Positions 21,015 through 34,623 of a stretch of 64,000 nt of DNA are shown one piece after another (position 1 is the stretch's first letter; each line of letters begins with the position of its first letter). A model generated the notes under the pieces. The model was not told the DNA's origin. It was given only the letters and a program-made list of their open reading frames with translations, and did no database searches. The DNA lies in the NCBI RefSeq assembly GCF_022539505.1, contig NC_061514.1, positions 252,638,124 through 252,702,123 of the forward strand, written 5' to 3'. Source of the stretch: Lolium rigidum (lineage: Eukaryota; Streptophyta; Magnoliopsida; Poales; Poaceae). The translations under genes and the position numbers were made by a program.

Positions 21015-22741
21015 TTCTTCATCAACAAATTTATCAGGTTCCTCCCTTGAAACTATATTTTTATTCGGTCACATCTTATGTACTTTACTTGGAGCGTCTG
21101 TTTGTTTTTGTTTTTGTTTTTGTTTGAATAAAAGCTTGTGTGGGAGAGAGACACGCTCCGCTGGTTCATATGAACACATGTGTTCTTCGCTTTATCTTTT
21201 AGTGTTCATGGCGAAGGTTGAAACTGCTTCGTTAATTGTTATATGGTTGGAAACGGGAAATGCTACATGTGGTAATTGGTACAATGTCTTGAATAATTTG
21301 ATACTTGGCAATTGTTGTGCTCATATAGATCATGATTATGCTCTTGCATCATGTACCTTGTACCCATTAATGAAGAACTACATAGAGCTTGTTAAAATTT
21401 GGTTTGCATGATTAGTTTCTCTAGAGTCTAGATATTTTCTGGTTGAGGTGTTTGAACAACAAGGAAGACGATGTAAAGTCTTATAATGCTTGCAATATGT
21501 TCATATGTAAGCTTTGCTGCACCGTTTTATACTTGAGTTTGCTTCAAACAACCTTGCTAGCCTAGCCTTGTATTGAGAGGAATTCTTCTCGTGCATCCAA
21601 ATCCTTGAGCCAATAAACATGCCATTTGTGTCCACCATACCTACCTACCACATGGTATTTCTCTGCCATTCCAAAGTAAATTACTTCATGTGCTACCTTT
21701 AAACAATTCAAAACTTTATTACTCCTAATTTGTGTCAATGTTTTATAGCTCATGAGGAAGTATGTGGTGTTTTATCTTTCAATCTTGCTAGGCAGCTTTC
21801 ACCAATGGACTAGTGGCTTCATCCGCTTATCCAATAATTTTGCAAAAAGAGCTGGCGTGGGGTTCCCAGCCCCCAATTAATCAACCTTCATTAATAATTC
21901 TCTTCACATGTTTTGCTGCGATTCATCGGTAAGCAACTTAATTTTGCAAATAGACACTCCTTCATGGTATGTGAATGTTGGAAGGCACTCGAGGATTCGG
22001 TTAGCCATGGCTTGTGTAAGCAAAAGGTTGGGAGGAGTGTCAACCATAAATAAAACTAAAATACATGTGTAAACAAAAGAGAAGAGGGATGATCTACCTT
22101 GCTTGTAGAGATAACGTCCTTCATGGGAGCCGCTCTTTGAAAGTCTGTTTGACAAGGGGGTTAGAGTGCCCACTACCATTCGTTGACAACAACAAACACC
22201 TCTCAAAACTTTACTTTTATGATCTCTATATGATTTCAAAACTTAAAAAGCTCTAGCACATGATTTAATCCCTGCTTCCCTCCGCGAAGGGCCTTTCTTC
22301 TACTTTATTGTTGAGTCAGTTTGCCTATTCTTTCTATCCCAGAAGCAAACACTTGTGTCAACTGTGCATTGATTCTTACATGTTTACCTATTGCACTTGT
22401 TATATTGCTTTATGTTGACAACTATCCATGAGATATATATGTTGAAGTTGAAAGCAACCGCTGAAACTTATATCTTCCTTTGTGTTGCTTCAATGCCTTT
22501 ACTTTGAATCTATTGCTTTATGAGTAACTATTATGCAAGTCTTATTGATGCTTGTCTTGAAAGTACTATTCATGAAAAGTCTTTGCTATATGATTCAATT
22601 GTTTACTCACTATCTTCATCATTGCTTCGAATCGCTGCATTCATCTCATATGCTTTACAATAGTATGATCAAGATTATGATAGCATGTCACTTCAGAAAT
22701 TATCTTTGTTATCGTTTACCTGCTCGGGACGAGCAGAAACT

Positions 22742-22755
22742 AAGCTTGGGGATGC
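22742..22755 (+). other. Polypurine tract of Z
   Basis: AAGCTTGGGGATGC directly precedes the 3' LTR start TGATACG. The same tract precedes the 3' LTR in X1, X3 and, on the minus strand, B1. Confidence 0.75.
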
Positions 22756-24481
22756 TGATACGTCTCCAACGTATCGATAATTTCTTATGTTCCATGCCAC
22801 ATTATTGATGATATCTACATGTTTTATGCATACTTTATGTCATATTTATGCGTTTTCCGGAACTAATCTATTGACGAGATGCCAAAGTGCCACTTGCTGT
22901 TTTCTGCTGTTTTTGGTTTCAGAAATCCTAGTAAGGAAATATTCTCGGAATTGGACGAAATCAACGCCCAGGGTCCTATTTTTGCACGAAGCTTCCAGAA
23001 GACCGAGGGGGAAAGGAAGTGGGGCCACGAGGTGCCGCCACAACAGGGCGGCGCGGCCCAGGCCCTGGCCGTGCGGCCCTGGTGTGTGGGGCCCTCGTGT
23101 GCCCCCCTGACTTGCCCTTCCGCCTACTTAAGGTCTCCGTCGCGAAAACCCTATTACGTTAGACGAAACCGGAGAAAACCTTCCAGAGCCGCCGCCATCG
23201 CGAAGCCAAGATCTGGGGGACAGGAGTCTCTATTCCGGCACGCCGCCGGGACGGGGAAGTGCCCCCGGAAGGCTCCTCCATCGACACCACCGCCATCTCC
23301 ATCAACGCTACTTGTCTCCCATGAGGAGGGAGTAGTTCTCCATCGAGGCTCGGGGCTGTACACGGTAGCTATGTGGTTAATCTCTCTCCTATGTACTTCA
23401 ATACAATAATCTCATGAGCTGCCTTACATGATTGAGATTCATATGATGATGCTTGTAATCTAGATGTCATTATGCTAGTCAAGTGGATTTTACTTATGTG
23501 ATCTCCGGAGACTCCTTGTCCCACGTGTGTAAAGGTGACGAGTGTGTGCACCGTGTGGTTCTCTTAGGCTATATTTCACGAGAATACTTATTCAACTGTT
23601 ATGAATGGCATAGTGAAGTGCTTATTTATATCTCTTTATGATTGCAATGTGTTTTGTATCACAATATATCTGTGTGCTACTCTAGTGATGTTATTAAAGT
23701 AGTTTGTTCCTCCTGCACGGTGTAATGGTGAGAGTGTGTGCATCGTGTAGTACTTGGCGTAGGCTATGATTGTGATCTCTTGTAGATTATGAAGTTAACT
23801 ATTGCTATGATAGTATTGATGTGATCTATTCCTCCTTTCGTAGTGTGAAGGTGACAGTGTGCATGCTATGTTAGTACTTGGTTTGGTTATGTTGATCTGT
23901 CATGCACTCTAAGGTCATTTAAATATGAATATTGAATATTGTGGAGCTTGTTAACTCCGGCATTGAGGGTTCGTGTAATCCTACACAGTTAGTGGTGTTC
24001 ATCATCCAACAAGAGGGTGTAGAGTCTAGCATCTATCTATTTATTCTGTTATGTGATCAATGCTGAGATGTCCACTAGTGAAAGTATGATCCCTAGGCCT
24101 TGTTCCTAAATACTGCTATCGCTGTTTGTTTCTTGTTTTACTTGCATCTATACTTCCTGCAATATTACCACCATCAACCACACACCGAGTCCTGGGCAAA
24201 GCACTTTTACGGTGCCGTTGCTACTACTTACATTTATTCATACCACCTGTATTTCACTATCTCTTCGCCGAACTAGTGCACCTATTAGGTGTGTTGGGGA
24301 CACAAGAGACTTCTTGCTTTGTGGTTGCGGGGTTGCATGAGAGGGATATCTTTGACCTCTTCCTCCCTGAGTTCGATAAACCTTGGGTGATCCACTTAAG
24401 GGAAACTTGCTGCTGTTTTACAAACCTCTGCTCTTGGAGGCCCAACACTGTCTACAAGAATAGAAGCTCCCGTAGACATCA
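22756..24481 (+). repeat. Z 3' LTR
   Basis: 1726 bp, near-identical to 17681-19404. Confidence 0.92.
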
Positions 24482-24486
24482 GCGGG
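24482..24486. repeat. Target site duplication of Z, right copy (gcggg)
   Basis: Matches 17676-17680. Confidence 0.92.
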
Positions 24487-25935
24487 ATGTAGTGCGGCGC
24501 AACACCAGGGATTCCGGCGCCAACGTGGAACCTGCACAACACAACCAAAGTACTTTGCCCCAACGAAACAGTGAGGTTGTCAATCTCACCGGCTTGCTGT
24601 AACAAAGGATTAGATGTATAGTGTGGATGATGATTGTTTGCGAGAGAACGATAGAACAAGTATTGCGAGTAGATTGTATTCGATGTAAAAGAATGGACCG
24701 GGGTCCACAGTTCACTAGAGGTGTCTCTCCCATAAGATAAATAGCATGTTGGGTGAACAAATTACAGTTGGGCAATTGACAAATAGAGAGGGCATGACCA
24801 TGCAAATACATGACATGATGAGTATAGTGAGATTTAATTGGGCATTACGACAAAGTACATAGACCGCTATCCGGCATGCATCTATGCCTAAAAGTCCACC
24901 TTCGAGGTTATCATCCGAACCCCTTCCGGTATTAAGTTGCAAACAACGAGACAATTGCATTAAGTATGGTGCGTAATGTAATCAATAACTACATCCTCGG
25001 ACATAGCATCAATGTTTTATCCCTAGTGGCAACAGCACATCCACAACCTTAGAACTTTCGTCACTGTCCCGAGTTTAATGGAGGCATGAACCCACTATCG
25101 AGCATAAATACTCCCTCTTGGAGTTAAGAGCAAAAACTTGGCCGAGCCTCTACTAATAAAGGAGAGCATGCAAGATCATAAACAACACATAGATAATAGA
25201 TTGATAATCAACATAACATAGTATTCTCTATCCATCGGATCCCAACAAACACAACATATAGCATTACAGATAGATGATCTTCATGTTAGGCAGCTCACAA
25301 GATCCGACAATGAAGCACATGAGGAGAAGACGACCATCTAGCTACTGCTATGGACCCATAGTCCAGGGGTGAACTACTCACTCATCACTCCGGAGGCGAC
25401 CATGGCGGTGAAGAGTCCTCCGGGAGATGATTCCCCTCTCCGGCGAGGGTGCCGGAGAGCGATCTCCTGAATCCCCGAGATGGGATTGGCGGCGGCGGCG
25501 TCTGCGGAAGGTTTTCCGTATCGTGGCTCTCGGTGCTGGGGGTTTCGCGACGAAGACTATATGTAGGCGGAAGGGCAGCCTCGGAGGGGTCACGGGGGCC
25601 CCACACAACAGGGCCGCGCGGGCCCTATGCTAGCCGCGCCGCCCTAGTGTGGCGGCGCCCGTGGCCCCACTTCGTCTTCTCTTCGGTCTTCACGGAACCT
25701 TCGTGGCAAAATAGGCCCACGGGCGTTGATTTCGTCCAATTCGAGAATATTTCCTTACTAGGATTTACTGAAACCAAAAACAGCGAGAAAACGACAGCTG
25801 GCTCTTCGGCATCTCGTTAATAGGTTAGTGCCGGAAAATGCATAAATATGACATAAAGTATGCATAAAACATGTAGATATCATCAATAATGTGGCATGGA
25901 ACATAAGAAATTATCGATACGTCGGAGACGTATCA
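24487..25935 (-). repeat. B1 left LTR, main part
   Basis: The minus strand starts TGATACGTCTCCGACGTATC at 25935 and runs to the Z insertion. It aligns with 31056-32511. Confidence 0.88.
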
Positions 25936-28533
25936 GCATCCCCAAGCTTAGTTCCTGCTCGTCCCGAGCGGGTGAACGATAACAAAGATAATTTACGGAG
26001 TGACATGCCATCATAACCTTGATCATACTATTGTAAGCATATGTAATGAATGCAACGATCAAAACAATGGTAATGACATGAGTAAACAAATGAATCATAA
26101 AGCAAAGACTTTTCATGAATAGTGCTTTCAAGACAAGCATCAATAAGTCTTGCATAAGAGTTAACTCATAAAGCAATAAATCAAAGTAAAGGTATTGAAG
26201 CAACACAAAGGAAGATTAAGTTTCAGCGGTTGCTTTCAACTTATAACATGTATATCTCATGGATATTGTCAATGTAAAGTAATATAACAAGTGCAATATG
26301 CAAGTATGTAGGAATCAATGCACAGTTCACACAAGTGTTTGCTTCTTGAGGTGGAGAGAGATAGGTGAGCTGACTCAACATAAAAGTAAAAGAAAGGCCC
26401 TTCGCGAGAGGAAGCATTGATTGCTATATTTGTGCTAGAGCTTTGGTTTTGAAAACAAGAAACAATTTTGTCAACGGTAGTAATAAAGCATATGTGTCAT
26501 GTAAATTATATCTTACAAGTTGCAAGCCTCATGCATAGTATACTAATAGTGCCCGCACCTTGTCCTAATTAGCTTGGATTACCGGGATTATCATCGCAAT
26601 ACACATGTTTTAACCAAGTGTCACAAAGGGGTACCTCTATGCCGCCCTGTACAAAGGTCTAAGGAGAAAGTTCGCATTGGATTTCTCGCTTTTGATTATT
26701 CTCAACTTAGACATCCATACCGGGACAACATAGACAACAAATAATGGACTCCTCTTTAATGCATAAGCATGTAGCAACAATTAATGTTCTCATATGAGAT
26801 TGAGGATATATGTCCAAAACTGAAACTTCCACCATGATTCATGGCTTTAGTTAGCGGCCCAATGTTCTTCTCTAACATTATGCATGCTCTAACCATTAAA
26901 TGAGTGGTAAATCTCCCTTACTTCGAGACAACACGAACATGCATAGCAACTCACATGATATTCAACAAAGAGTAGTTGATGGCGTCCCCGGGGAACATGG
27001 TTATCGCACAATAAGCAACTTAATAAGAGATAAAGTGCATAAGTACATATTCAATACCACAATAGTTTTTAAGCTATTTGTCCCATGAGCTATATATTGC
27101 AAAGGTAAAGAATGGAAATTTTAAAGGTAGCACTCAAGCAATTTACTTTGGAATGGCGGAGAAATACCATGTAGTAGGTAGGTATGGTGGACACAAATGG
27201 CATAGTGGTTGGCTCAAGGATTTTGGATGCATGAGAAGTATTCCCTCTCGATACAAGGTTTAGGCTAGCAAGGTTATTTGAAACAAACACAAGGATGAAC
27301 CGGTGCAGCAAAACTCACATAAAAGACATATTGTAAACATTATAAGACTCTACACCGTCTTCCTTGTTGTTCAAACTCAATACTAGAAATTATCTAGACT
27401 TTAGAGAGACCAAATATGCAAACCAAATTTAGCAAGCTCTAGGTGTTTCTTCATTAATAGGTGCAAAGTATATGATGCAAGAGCTTAAACATGAGCACAA
27501 CAATTACCAAGTATCAAATTATTCAAGACATTTTAGAATTACTACATGTAGCATTTCCCGATTCCAACCATATAACAATTTAACGAAGAAGATTCAACCT
27601 TCGCCATGAATACTATGAGTAAAGCCTAAGGACATATTTGTCCATATGCAACAGCGGAGCGTGTCTCTCTCCCACACAATGAATGTTAGGATCCATTTTA
27701 TTCAAACAAAACCAAAAACAAAAACAAACCGACGCTCCAAGCAAAGCACATAAGATGTGATGGAATAAAAATATAGTTTCAGGGGAGGAACCTGATAATG
27801 TTGTCGATGAAGAAGGGGATGCCTTGGGCATCCCCAAGCTTAGATGCTTGAGTCTTCTTAAAATATGCAGGGGTGAACCACCGGGGCATCCCCAAGCTTA
27901 GAGCTTTCACTCTCCTTGATCATATTGTATCATCTCCTCTCTTGATCCTTGAAAACTTCCTCCACACCAAACTCGAAACAACTCATTAGAGGGTTAGTGC
28001 ATAATAAAAATTCACATGTTCAGAGGTGACACAATCATTCTTAACACTTCTGGACATTGCACAAAGCTACTGGACATTAATGGAACAAAGAAATTCATCC
28101 ATCATAGCAAAAGAGGCAATGCGAAATAAAAGGCAGAATCTGTCAAAACAGAACAGTCCGTAAATATGGATTTTATTGAGGCAACAGACTTGCTCAAATG
28201 AACATGCTCAAATTGAATGAAAGTTGCGTACATATCTGAGGATCACGCACGTAAATTGGCATAATTTTCTGAGCTACCTACATAGAGGCAGGTCGAAATT
28301 CGTGACAGCAAAGAAATCTGTTTCTGCGCAGTAATCCAAATCTAGTATGAACCTTACTATCAAAGACTTTACTTGGCACAACAATGCACAAAACTAATAT
28401 AAGGAGAGGTTGCTACAATAGTAAAGAACTTCCAAGACTCAAATATAAAATAAAAATACTGTAGTAAAAACATGGGTTGTCTCCCATAAGCGCTTTTCTT
28501 TAACGCCTTTCAGCTAGGCGCAGAAAGTGTGTA
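25936..28533 (-). other. B1 3' noncoding region
   Basis: About 2.6 kb with no supported gene. On the minus strand it starts after the protease stop with hairpin ATGGG/CCCAT (28472-28487), includes the hairpin 27815-27835 and the AAGCTT doublet, and ends with the polypurine tract at 25936-25949. Confidence 0.75.
27815..27835 (-). other. Conserved perfect hairpin in B1
   Basis: GGGGATGCC/GGCATCCCC with a 3-base loop, matching the other elements of the family. Confidence 0.78.
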
Positions 28534-30656
28534 TCAAGTATTATCAAGAGACGAAGTATCAACATCATAACTTGTTCTAATAATATAATCAAAAGGTAAC
28601 TTCATTCTCTTTGTAGGGAAGTGTTCCATACCTTTCTTGAGAGGAAATTGATATTTAATATTACCTTCCTTCATATCAATGATAGCTCCAACAGTTCGAA
28701 GAAAAGGTCTTCCCAATATAATGGGACAAGATGCATTGCATTCAATATCCAAGACAACAAAATCAACGGGGACAAGTTTATTTTTAACGGTAATGTGAAC
28801 ATTATCAATTCTCCCCAAAGGTTTCTTTATAGCATTATCAACAAGATTAACATCCAAATAACAATTTTTCAATGGTGGCAAGTCAAGCATATTATAGACT
28901 TTTTTAGGCATAACGGAAATACTTGCACCAAGATCACATAAAGCATTACAATCAAAGTCATTGAACCTTCATCTTAATGATGGGCTCCCAACCATCCTCT
29001 AGCTTCCTAGGAATAGTAGCTTCACGTTCTAGTTTCTCTTCTCTAGCTTTTATGAGAGCATTTGTAATATGTTTTGTGAAAGCCAAGTTTATAGCACTAG
29101 CATTAGGACTCTTAGCAAGTTTTTGTAAGAACTTTATAACCTCAGAGATGTGGCAATCATCAAAATCCAAACCATTATAATCTAAAGCAATGGGATCATC
29201 ATCCCCAATGTTGGAAAAAATTTCAGCGGTTTTATCAATGTTTCGGCAGTTTTAGCAGTTTTAGGTAATTTTGCACGCTTTGCACTAGGAGTAGAGACAT
29301 TGCCAACACCAATTATTTTACCATTGATAGTAGGAGGTGCAGCAACATGTGAATCATTAGCATTGCTAGTGGTGGTAATAGTCCAAACTTTAGCTACATT
29401 ATTCTCTTTAGCTAGTTTTTCATTTTCTTCTCTATCCCACCTAGCATGCAATTCAACCATTAATCTTATATTCTCATTAATTCTAACTTGGATGGCATTT
29501 GCTGTAGTAACATTTTTTATTTTCAATATCCCTATTAGGAATAACTTTCGATTTCAAAAGATCAACATCAGAGGCAAGACTATCAACCTTAGAAGCGAGA
29601 ATATCAATTTTATTGAGCTTTTCCTCAACAGATTTGTTAAAGGCAGTTTGTGTACTAATAAAAAATTTAAGCATAGCTTCAAGTCCAGGGGGTGTATTCC
29701 TATTGTTGTTGTAAGAATTCCCATAAGAATTAGCATAACCGTTACCATTATTATAAGGATATGGCCTATAGTTATTACTAGAATTGTTCCGATAAGCATT
29801 GTTGTTGAAATTATTATTTTTAATGAAGTTTACATCAACATGTTCTTCTTGGGCATCCGCATCCAATGAAGCTAACGGAACATTATTAGGATCAACATTA
29901 GTCCTCCCATTCACAAGCATAGACATAATAGCATCAATCTTATCACTCAAGGAAGAGGTTTCTTCGACAGAATTTACCTTCTTACCTTGTGGAGCTCTTT
30001 CACGTGTGCCATTCAGAGTAATTAATCATCATATTATCAAGGAGCTTTGTTGCTTCACCAAGAGTGATGGACATAAAGGTACCTCCAGCAGCTGAATCCA
30101 ATAAATTCCGCGAAGAAAAATTTAGTCCTGCATAGAAGGTTTGGATGATCATCCAAGTAGTCAGTCCATGGGTTGAGCAATTTTTAACCAAAGATTTCAT
30201 TCTTTCCCAAGCTTGAGCAACATGTTCATTATCTAATTATTTAAAATTCATTATGCTACTCCTCAAAGATATAATTTTAGCAGGGGGATAATATCTACCA
30301 ATAAAAGCATCCTTGCATTTAGTCCATGAATCAATACTATTCTTAGGCGATAGATAGCAACCAATCTTTAGCTCTTCCTCTTAATGAGAAAGGAAACAAT
30401 TTCAATTTAATAATATCACCATCTACATCTTTATACTTTTGCATTTCACACAATTCAACAAAATTATTGAGATGGGCAGCAGCATCATCGGAACTAACAC
30501 CGATAAAATTGCTCTCGCATAACAAGATTCGATAAAGCGAGGTTTAATTTAAAAGAATTCTGCTGTAGTAGCAGGTGGAGCAATAGGTGTGCATAGGAAA
30601 TCATTATTATTTGTGGTTATGAAGTCACACAACTTAGTATTTTCAGGGGTGGCCAT
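28534..30656 (-). pseudogene. Gag-protease of B1, several frameshifts
   Basis: The start ATG at 30656 lies in the same leader as in B2. Pieces in order: Gag core fragments (30343-30656, then 30000-30200 with the WMIIQTFYAGLN segment), an Asn/Tyr-rich linker and coiled coil (29483-29950), a linker with IPRKLEDGWEPIIKMK (28958-29170), and protease with VMPKKVYNML and ILGRPFL (28534-28911). The same protein is nearly intact in B2, which shows where frames shift: near 30340, 30240, 29980, 29500, 29240 and 28965. The last removes the DLGAS active-site turn from the main frame. It would supply Gag and protease only; no polymerase follows. Confidence 0.85.
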
Positions 30657-30886
30657 TTTAGCAGTAGTAAATAAAGCAAACTAAATAAAATAAATGCAAG
30701 TAAACTAATTTTTTGTATTTTTGATATAGAGTGCAAGACAGTAAATAAAGTAAAGCTAGCAACTAATTTTTTTGTGTTTTGATATAATGCAGCAAACAAA
30801 GTAGTAAATAAAATAAAGCAAGACAAAAACAAAGTAAAGGAGATTGGGAACGTGGAGACTCCCGCTTGCGGCTGTGTCTTGATCTC

Positions 30887-30905
30887 TCACCGGCAACGGC
30901 GCCGG
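30887..30905 (-). other. B1 primer-binding site (tRNA-Asp type)
   Basis: The minus strand reads CCGGCGCCGTTGCCGGTGA, ten bases after the LTR end. Confidence 0.8.
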
Positions 30906-30914
30906 AAATTTGCT

Positions 30915-32511
30915 TGATGCGTGTAGTTGCACACGTCCGTTGGGAACCCCAAGAGGAAGGTGTGATGCGCACGGCGGCAAGTTTCCCTCGTAAGAAACCA
31001 AGGTTTAATCGAACCGGTAGGATTTAAGAAGCACGTTGAAGGTTGATGGCGGCGGGATGTAGTGCGGCGCAACACCGGAGATTCCGGCGCCAACGTGGAA
31101 CCTGCACAACACAACCAAAGTACTTTGCCCCAACGAAACGAGTGAGGTTGTCAATCTCACCAGGCTTGCTGTAACAAAGGGTTAGACCGTATTGTGTGGA
31201 CGATGATTGTTTGTAGAGAACGAGTAAAACAAGTATTGCAGCAGATTTGTATTTCGATATAAAAGAATGGACCGGGGTCCACAGTTCACTAGAGGTGTCT
31301 CTCCCATAAGATAAATAGCATGTTGGGTGAACAAATTACGGTCGGGCAATTGACAAATAGAGAGGGCATAACAATGCACATACATGTCATGATAAATATA
31401 GTGAGATTTAATTGGGCATTACGACAAAGTACATAGACCGCCATCCGGCATGCATCTATGCCTAAAAAGTCCACCTTCGGGTTATCAACCGAACCCCTTC
31501 CGGTATTAAGTTGCAAAACAACGAGACAATTGCATTAAGTATGGTGCGTAATGTAATCAATAACTACATCCTTAGACATAGCATCAATGTTTTATCCCTA
31601 GTGGCAACAGCACATCCATAACCTTAGAGGTTTCTGTCACTGCCCCAGATTCACGGAGACATGAACCCACTATCGAGCATAAATACTCCCTCTTGGAGTT
31701 AAGAGCGAAAACTTGGCCGAGCCTCTACTAATAACGGAGAGCATGCAAGATCTTAAACAACACATAGGTAATAACTTGATAATTAACATAACATAGTATT
31801 CTCTATCCATCGGATCCCGACAAACACAACATATAGTATTACGGATAGATGATCTTGATCATGTTAGGCAGCTCACAAGATCCAACAATGAAGCACAATG
31901 AGGAGAAGACAACCATCTAGCTACTGCTATGGACCCATAGTCCGGGGGTGTACTACTCACTCATCACTCCGGAGGCGACCATGGCGGTGAAGAGTCCTCC
32001 GGGAGATGAATCCCCTCTCCGGCGGGGTGCCGGAGGAGATCTCCGAATCCCCCGAGATGGGATTGGCGGCGGCGGCGTCTCAGAAGGTTTTCGGTATCGT
32101 GGCTCTCGGTGCTGGGGGTTTCGCGACGGAGGCTTTAAGTAGGCGGAAGGGCAGCCGCGGGGGCCACACGAGGGCCCCACACGCCGGGCTGGCGCGGCCA
32201 AGACCTAGGCCGCGCCGCCCTAGTGTGGCGGCGCCTCGTGGCCCCACTTCGACTCTCCTTCGGTCTTATGGAAGCTTCGTGGCAAAATAGGACCCTAGGC
32301 GTTGATTTCGTCCAATTCCGAGAATATTTCGTTACTAGGATTTCTGAAACCAAAAACAGCGAGAAAACAACAAGCGGCTCTTCGGCATCTTGTTAATAGG
32401 TTAGTTTCAGAAAATGCACGAATATGACGTAAAGTGTGCATAAAACATGTAGATATCATCAATAATGTGGCATGGAACATAAGAAATTATCGATACGTCG
32501 GAGACGTATCA
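30915..32511 (-). repeat. B1 5' LTR
   Basis: 1597 bp, minus strand TGATACGTC...ACGCATCA. It belongs to the B type shared with B2, X3 and Y. Confidence 0.9.
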
Positions 32512-33785
32512 CCTACTTAAACTCTCCGTCGTGAAAACCCTATTACCGAGAGGCACGATACGGAAAAAGTTCCAGAGACGCCACCGCCAATCCCATCTCG
32601 GGGGATTCAGGAGATCGCCTCCGGCACCCTGCTGGAGAGGGGAATCATCACCCGGAGGACTCTACATCACCATGATCGCCTCCGGATTGATGTGTGAGTA
32701 TTTCATCCTTGGACTATGGGTCCATAGTAGTAGCTAGATGGTTGTCTTCTCCTCTTGTGCTATCATGTTTAGATCTTGTGAGCTGCCTAACATGATCAAG
32801 ATCGTCTATTTGTAATGATACATGTTGTGTTTGTTGGGATCCGATGAATATGGAATACTATGTCAAGTTGATTATTGATCTATCATATATGTGTTGTTTA
32901 TGATCTTGCATGCTCTCCGTTGCTAGTAGAGGCTCTGGCCAAGTTGATACTTGTGACTCCAAGAGGGAGTATTTATGCTCGATAGTGGGTTCATGCCTCC
33001 ATTGAATATGGGACAGTGACAGAAAGTTCTAAGGTTGTGGATGTGCTGTTGCCACTAGAGATAAAACATCAATGCTTTGTCTAAGGATATTTGTGTTGAT
33101 TACATTACGAATGTGTTGACTGCCAAAACCCACCGGCGGGCAGCGGCGGTCAAATCTTGGTGATAACAGCACCATACTTAATGCAATTGTCTGTTGTTTG
33201 CAACTTAATACTGGAAGGGGTGCAAGGTGGATTTTTTAGGCATAGATGCATGCTGGATAGTGGTCTATGTACTTTGTCGTAATGCCCTAAGTAAATCTCA
33301 TATTAGTCATCATGATATGTATGTGCATTGTTATGCCCTCTCTATTTGTCAATTGCCCAATAGTAATTTGTTCACCCAACATGCTATTTCTTATTGGAGA
33401 GACACCACTAGTGAACTGTGAACCCCGGTCCATTCTTTTACATCTGAATACAATCTACTGTAATCATTGTTCTCTGCTGCTCATTGCAAACAAACATCAT
33501 TTTCCACACCATACATTTAATCCTTTGTTTACAGCAAGCCGGTGAGATTGACAACCTCACTGTTACGTTGGGGCAAAGTATTTTGATTGTGTTGTGCAGG
33601 TTCCACGTTGGCGCCGGAATCCCTGGTGTTGCGCCGCACTACACTCCTCCGCGAACAACCTTCATGTGGCCTTCATCTCCTACTGGTTCGATAAACCTTG
33701 GTTTCTTACTGAGGGAAACTTGCTGCTGTACGCATCACACCTTCCACTTGAGGTTCCCAACGGGCGTGTGCTTTACACGTCATCA
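32512..33785 (+). mobile_element. Y: 3' part of a plus-strand B-type LTR
   Basis: Starts inside the LTR at CCTACTTAAACTCTCC and runs to the LTR end CACGTCATCA at 33785, parallel to 50305-51531 in X3. The first 350 bp of the LTR are absent. It is followed by 15 bases and the gap. No internal domain is visible. Confidence 0.8.
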
Positions 33786-33800
33786 GTGAGCAAGCTCAAG

Positions 33801-33900
33801 NNNNNNNNNNNNNNNNNNNNNNNNNNNNNNNNNNNNNNNNNNNNNNNNNNNNNNNNNNNNNNNNNNNNNNNNNNNNNNNNNNNNNNNNNNNNNNNNNNNN
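33801..33900. other. Assembly gap of 100 N
   Basis: Exactly 100 N, the customary length for a gap of unknown size. ORFs that read through it are meaningless. Confidence 0.99.
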
Positions 33901-34451
33901 GCCTCCGAGCAACGGCCCGCAAAGCCTTACGCACGCACGTCCGATGCTGATGCAAGGGCGTGCCACCCGACCTATACCTGGCCGGGGAAGGTGTTGGATG
34001 ATGCCTCGCTTAGTTTCCTGCATGGCATACACGTAAACGTTAAATACGAGCCTCGATCGGCTCTCAGGTTGTCCTGTGAATCGGCTCAACGAGCCGATCC
34101 ACCCATGATACGTACGAGGTGTACGATCAGATGGTGGTCCTGCTTGATCAAGATAAAGCTAATACGACCTACTACGATTTGGGGTTTTCACCGCATAATC
34201 GGAACATCCTACTCGTGATCGAGCCTGGCGGCCACGCATGGTGATCGTAAACCGACCCTAGACAAGGCCTAAAAACCAACACGAAGTTGATCCTCGGAAC
34301 ATCCTCTCTAGGGCTAGCAAACTACACCCTACGCGCCACTGGATCCTTCGACCCGTTTGTAAGGCCTAACAATGCAGATATTAAACTAATCCTTGAAGAA
34401 CAAGGAGCAATCATAACGGATCGGATCTACTAAACAATGATCAAGCGGGGT

Positions 34452-34486
34452 GCCGCCCTTACACCCAAGATAGGCGTAAGGGCGGC
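34452..34486 (-). other. 11-bp perfect hairpin in LTR T
   Basis: GCCGCCCTTAC and GTAAGGGCGGC with a 13-base loop. Further hairpins lie at 34563-34610 (9-bp stem) and 34080-34098 (8-bp stem, loop AAC). Confidence 0.75.
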
Positions 34487-34623
34487 TAGATGCCTAAGGG
34501 TAGCACGACGATAGCATATGATATGATGAACAATGCTAACCCTAAAACATCTATGATAACTACGTTGCTCGCCATCAAAAAGGCTTCAGTACGAGCAACG
34601 CATGAACGACGAATAAACGCGTG

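Larger units (their letters stand above)
20309..22755 (+). other. Z 3' noncoding region
   Basis: About 2.4 kb with no supported gene. It includes the hairpin TGGGAGATAACCCA (20351-20364), the doublet of CTAAGCTTGGGG (20928 and 20986) and the hairpin 20994-21014. It ends in the polypurine tract at 22742-22755. Blocks match X1, X3, X4 and, reversed, B1 and B2. Confidence 0.75.
17681..24481 (+). mobile_element. Z: complete non-autonomous LTR element (6.8 kb) with orphan ORF
   Basis: LTRs of 1724 and 1726 bp, both TGATACGTC...AGACATCA, flank a 3.35-kb interior, and the whole is bounded by gcggg. The interior has a primer-binding site, one unrecognised ORF (19569-20308, one frameshift), a long noncoding region and a polypurine tract. 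No Gag, protease, reverse transcriptase or integrase is present. The LTRs are very alike, with scattered differences, pointing to a recent insertion. Confidence 0.92.
17538..32511 (-). mobile_element. B1: Athila-like gag-protease element, minus strand, with Z nested in its 3' LTR
   Basis: On the minus strand the order is 5' LTR (32511 to 30915), primer-binding site, gag-protease, noncoding region, polypurine tract and 3' LTR (25935 to 17538, split by Z). Both LTRs are about 1.59 kb once Z is removed. No polymerase or integrase is found. The flanks do not form a target duplication (tagct on the left, cctac on the right), so at least one end was altered after insertion. Confidence 0.87.

Noticed and set aside
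20996..21411. 139-residue ORF in the Z 3' region
   Set aside because: It starts inside the conserved hairpin and is not open in X1, X3 or X4 at the same place.
33594..34089. ORFs running through the N stretch
   Set aside because: Their middle is unknown sequence, so the joined frame has no meaning.
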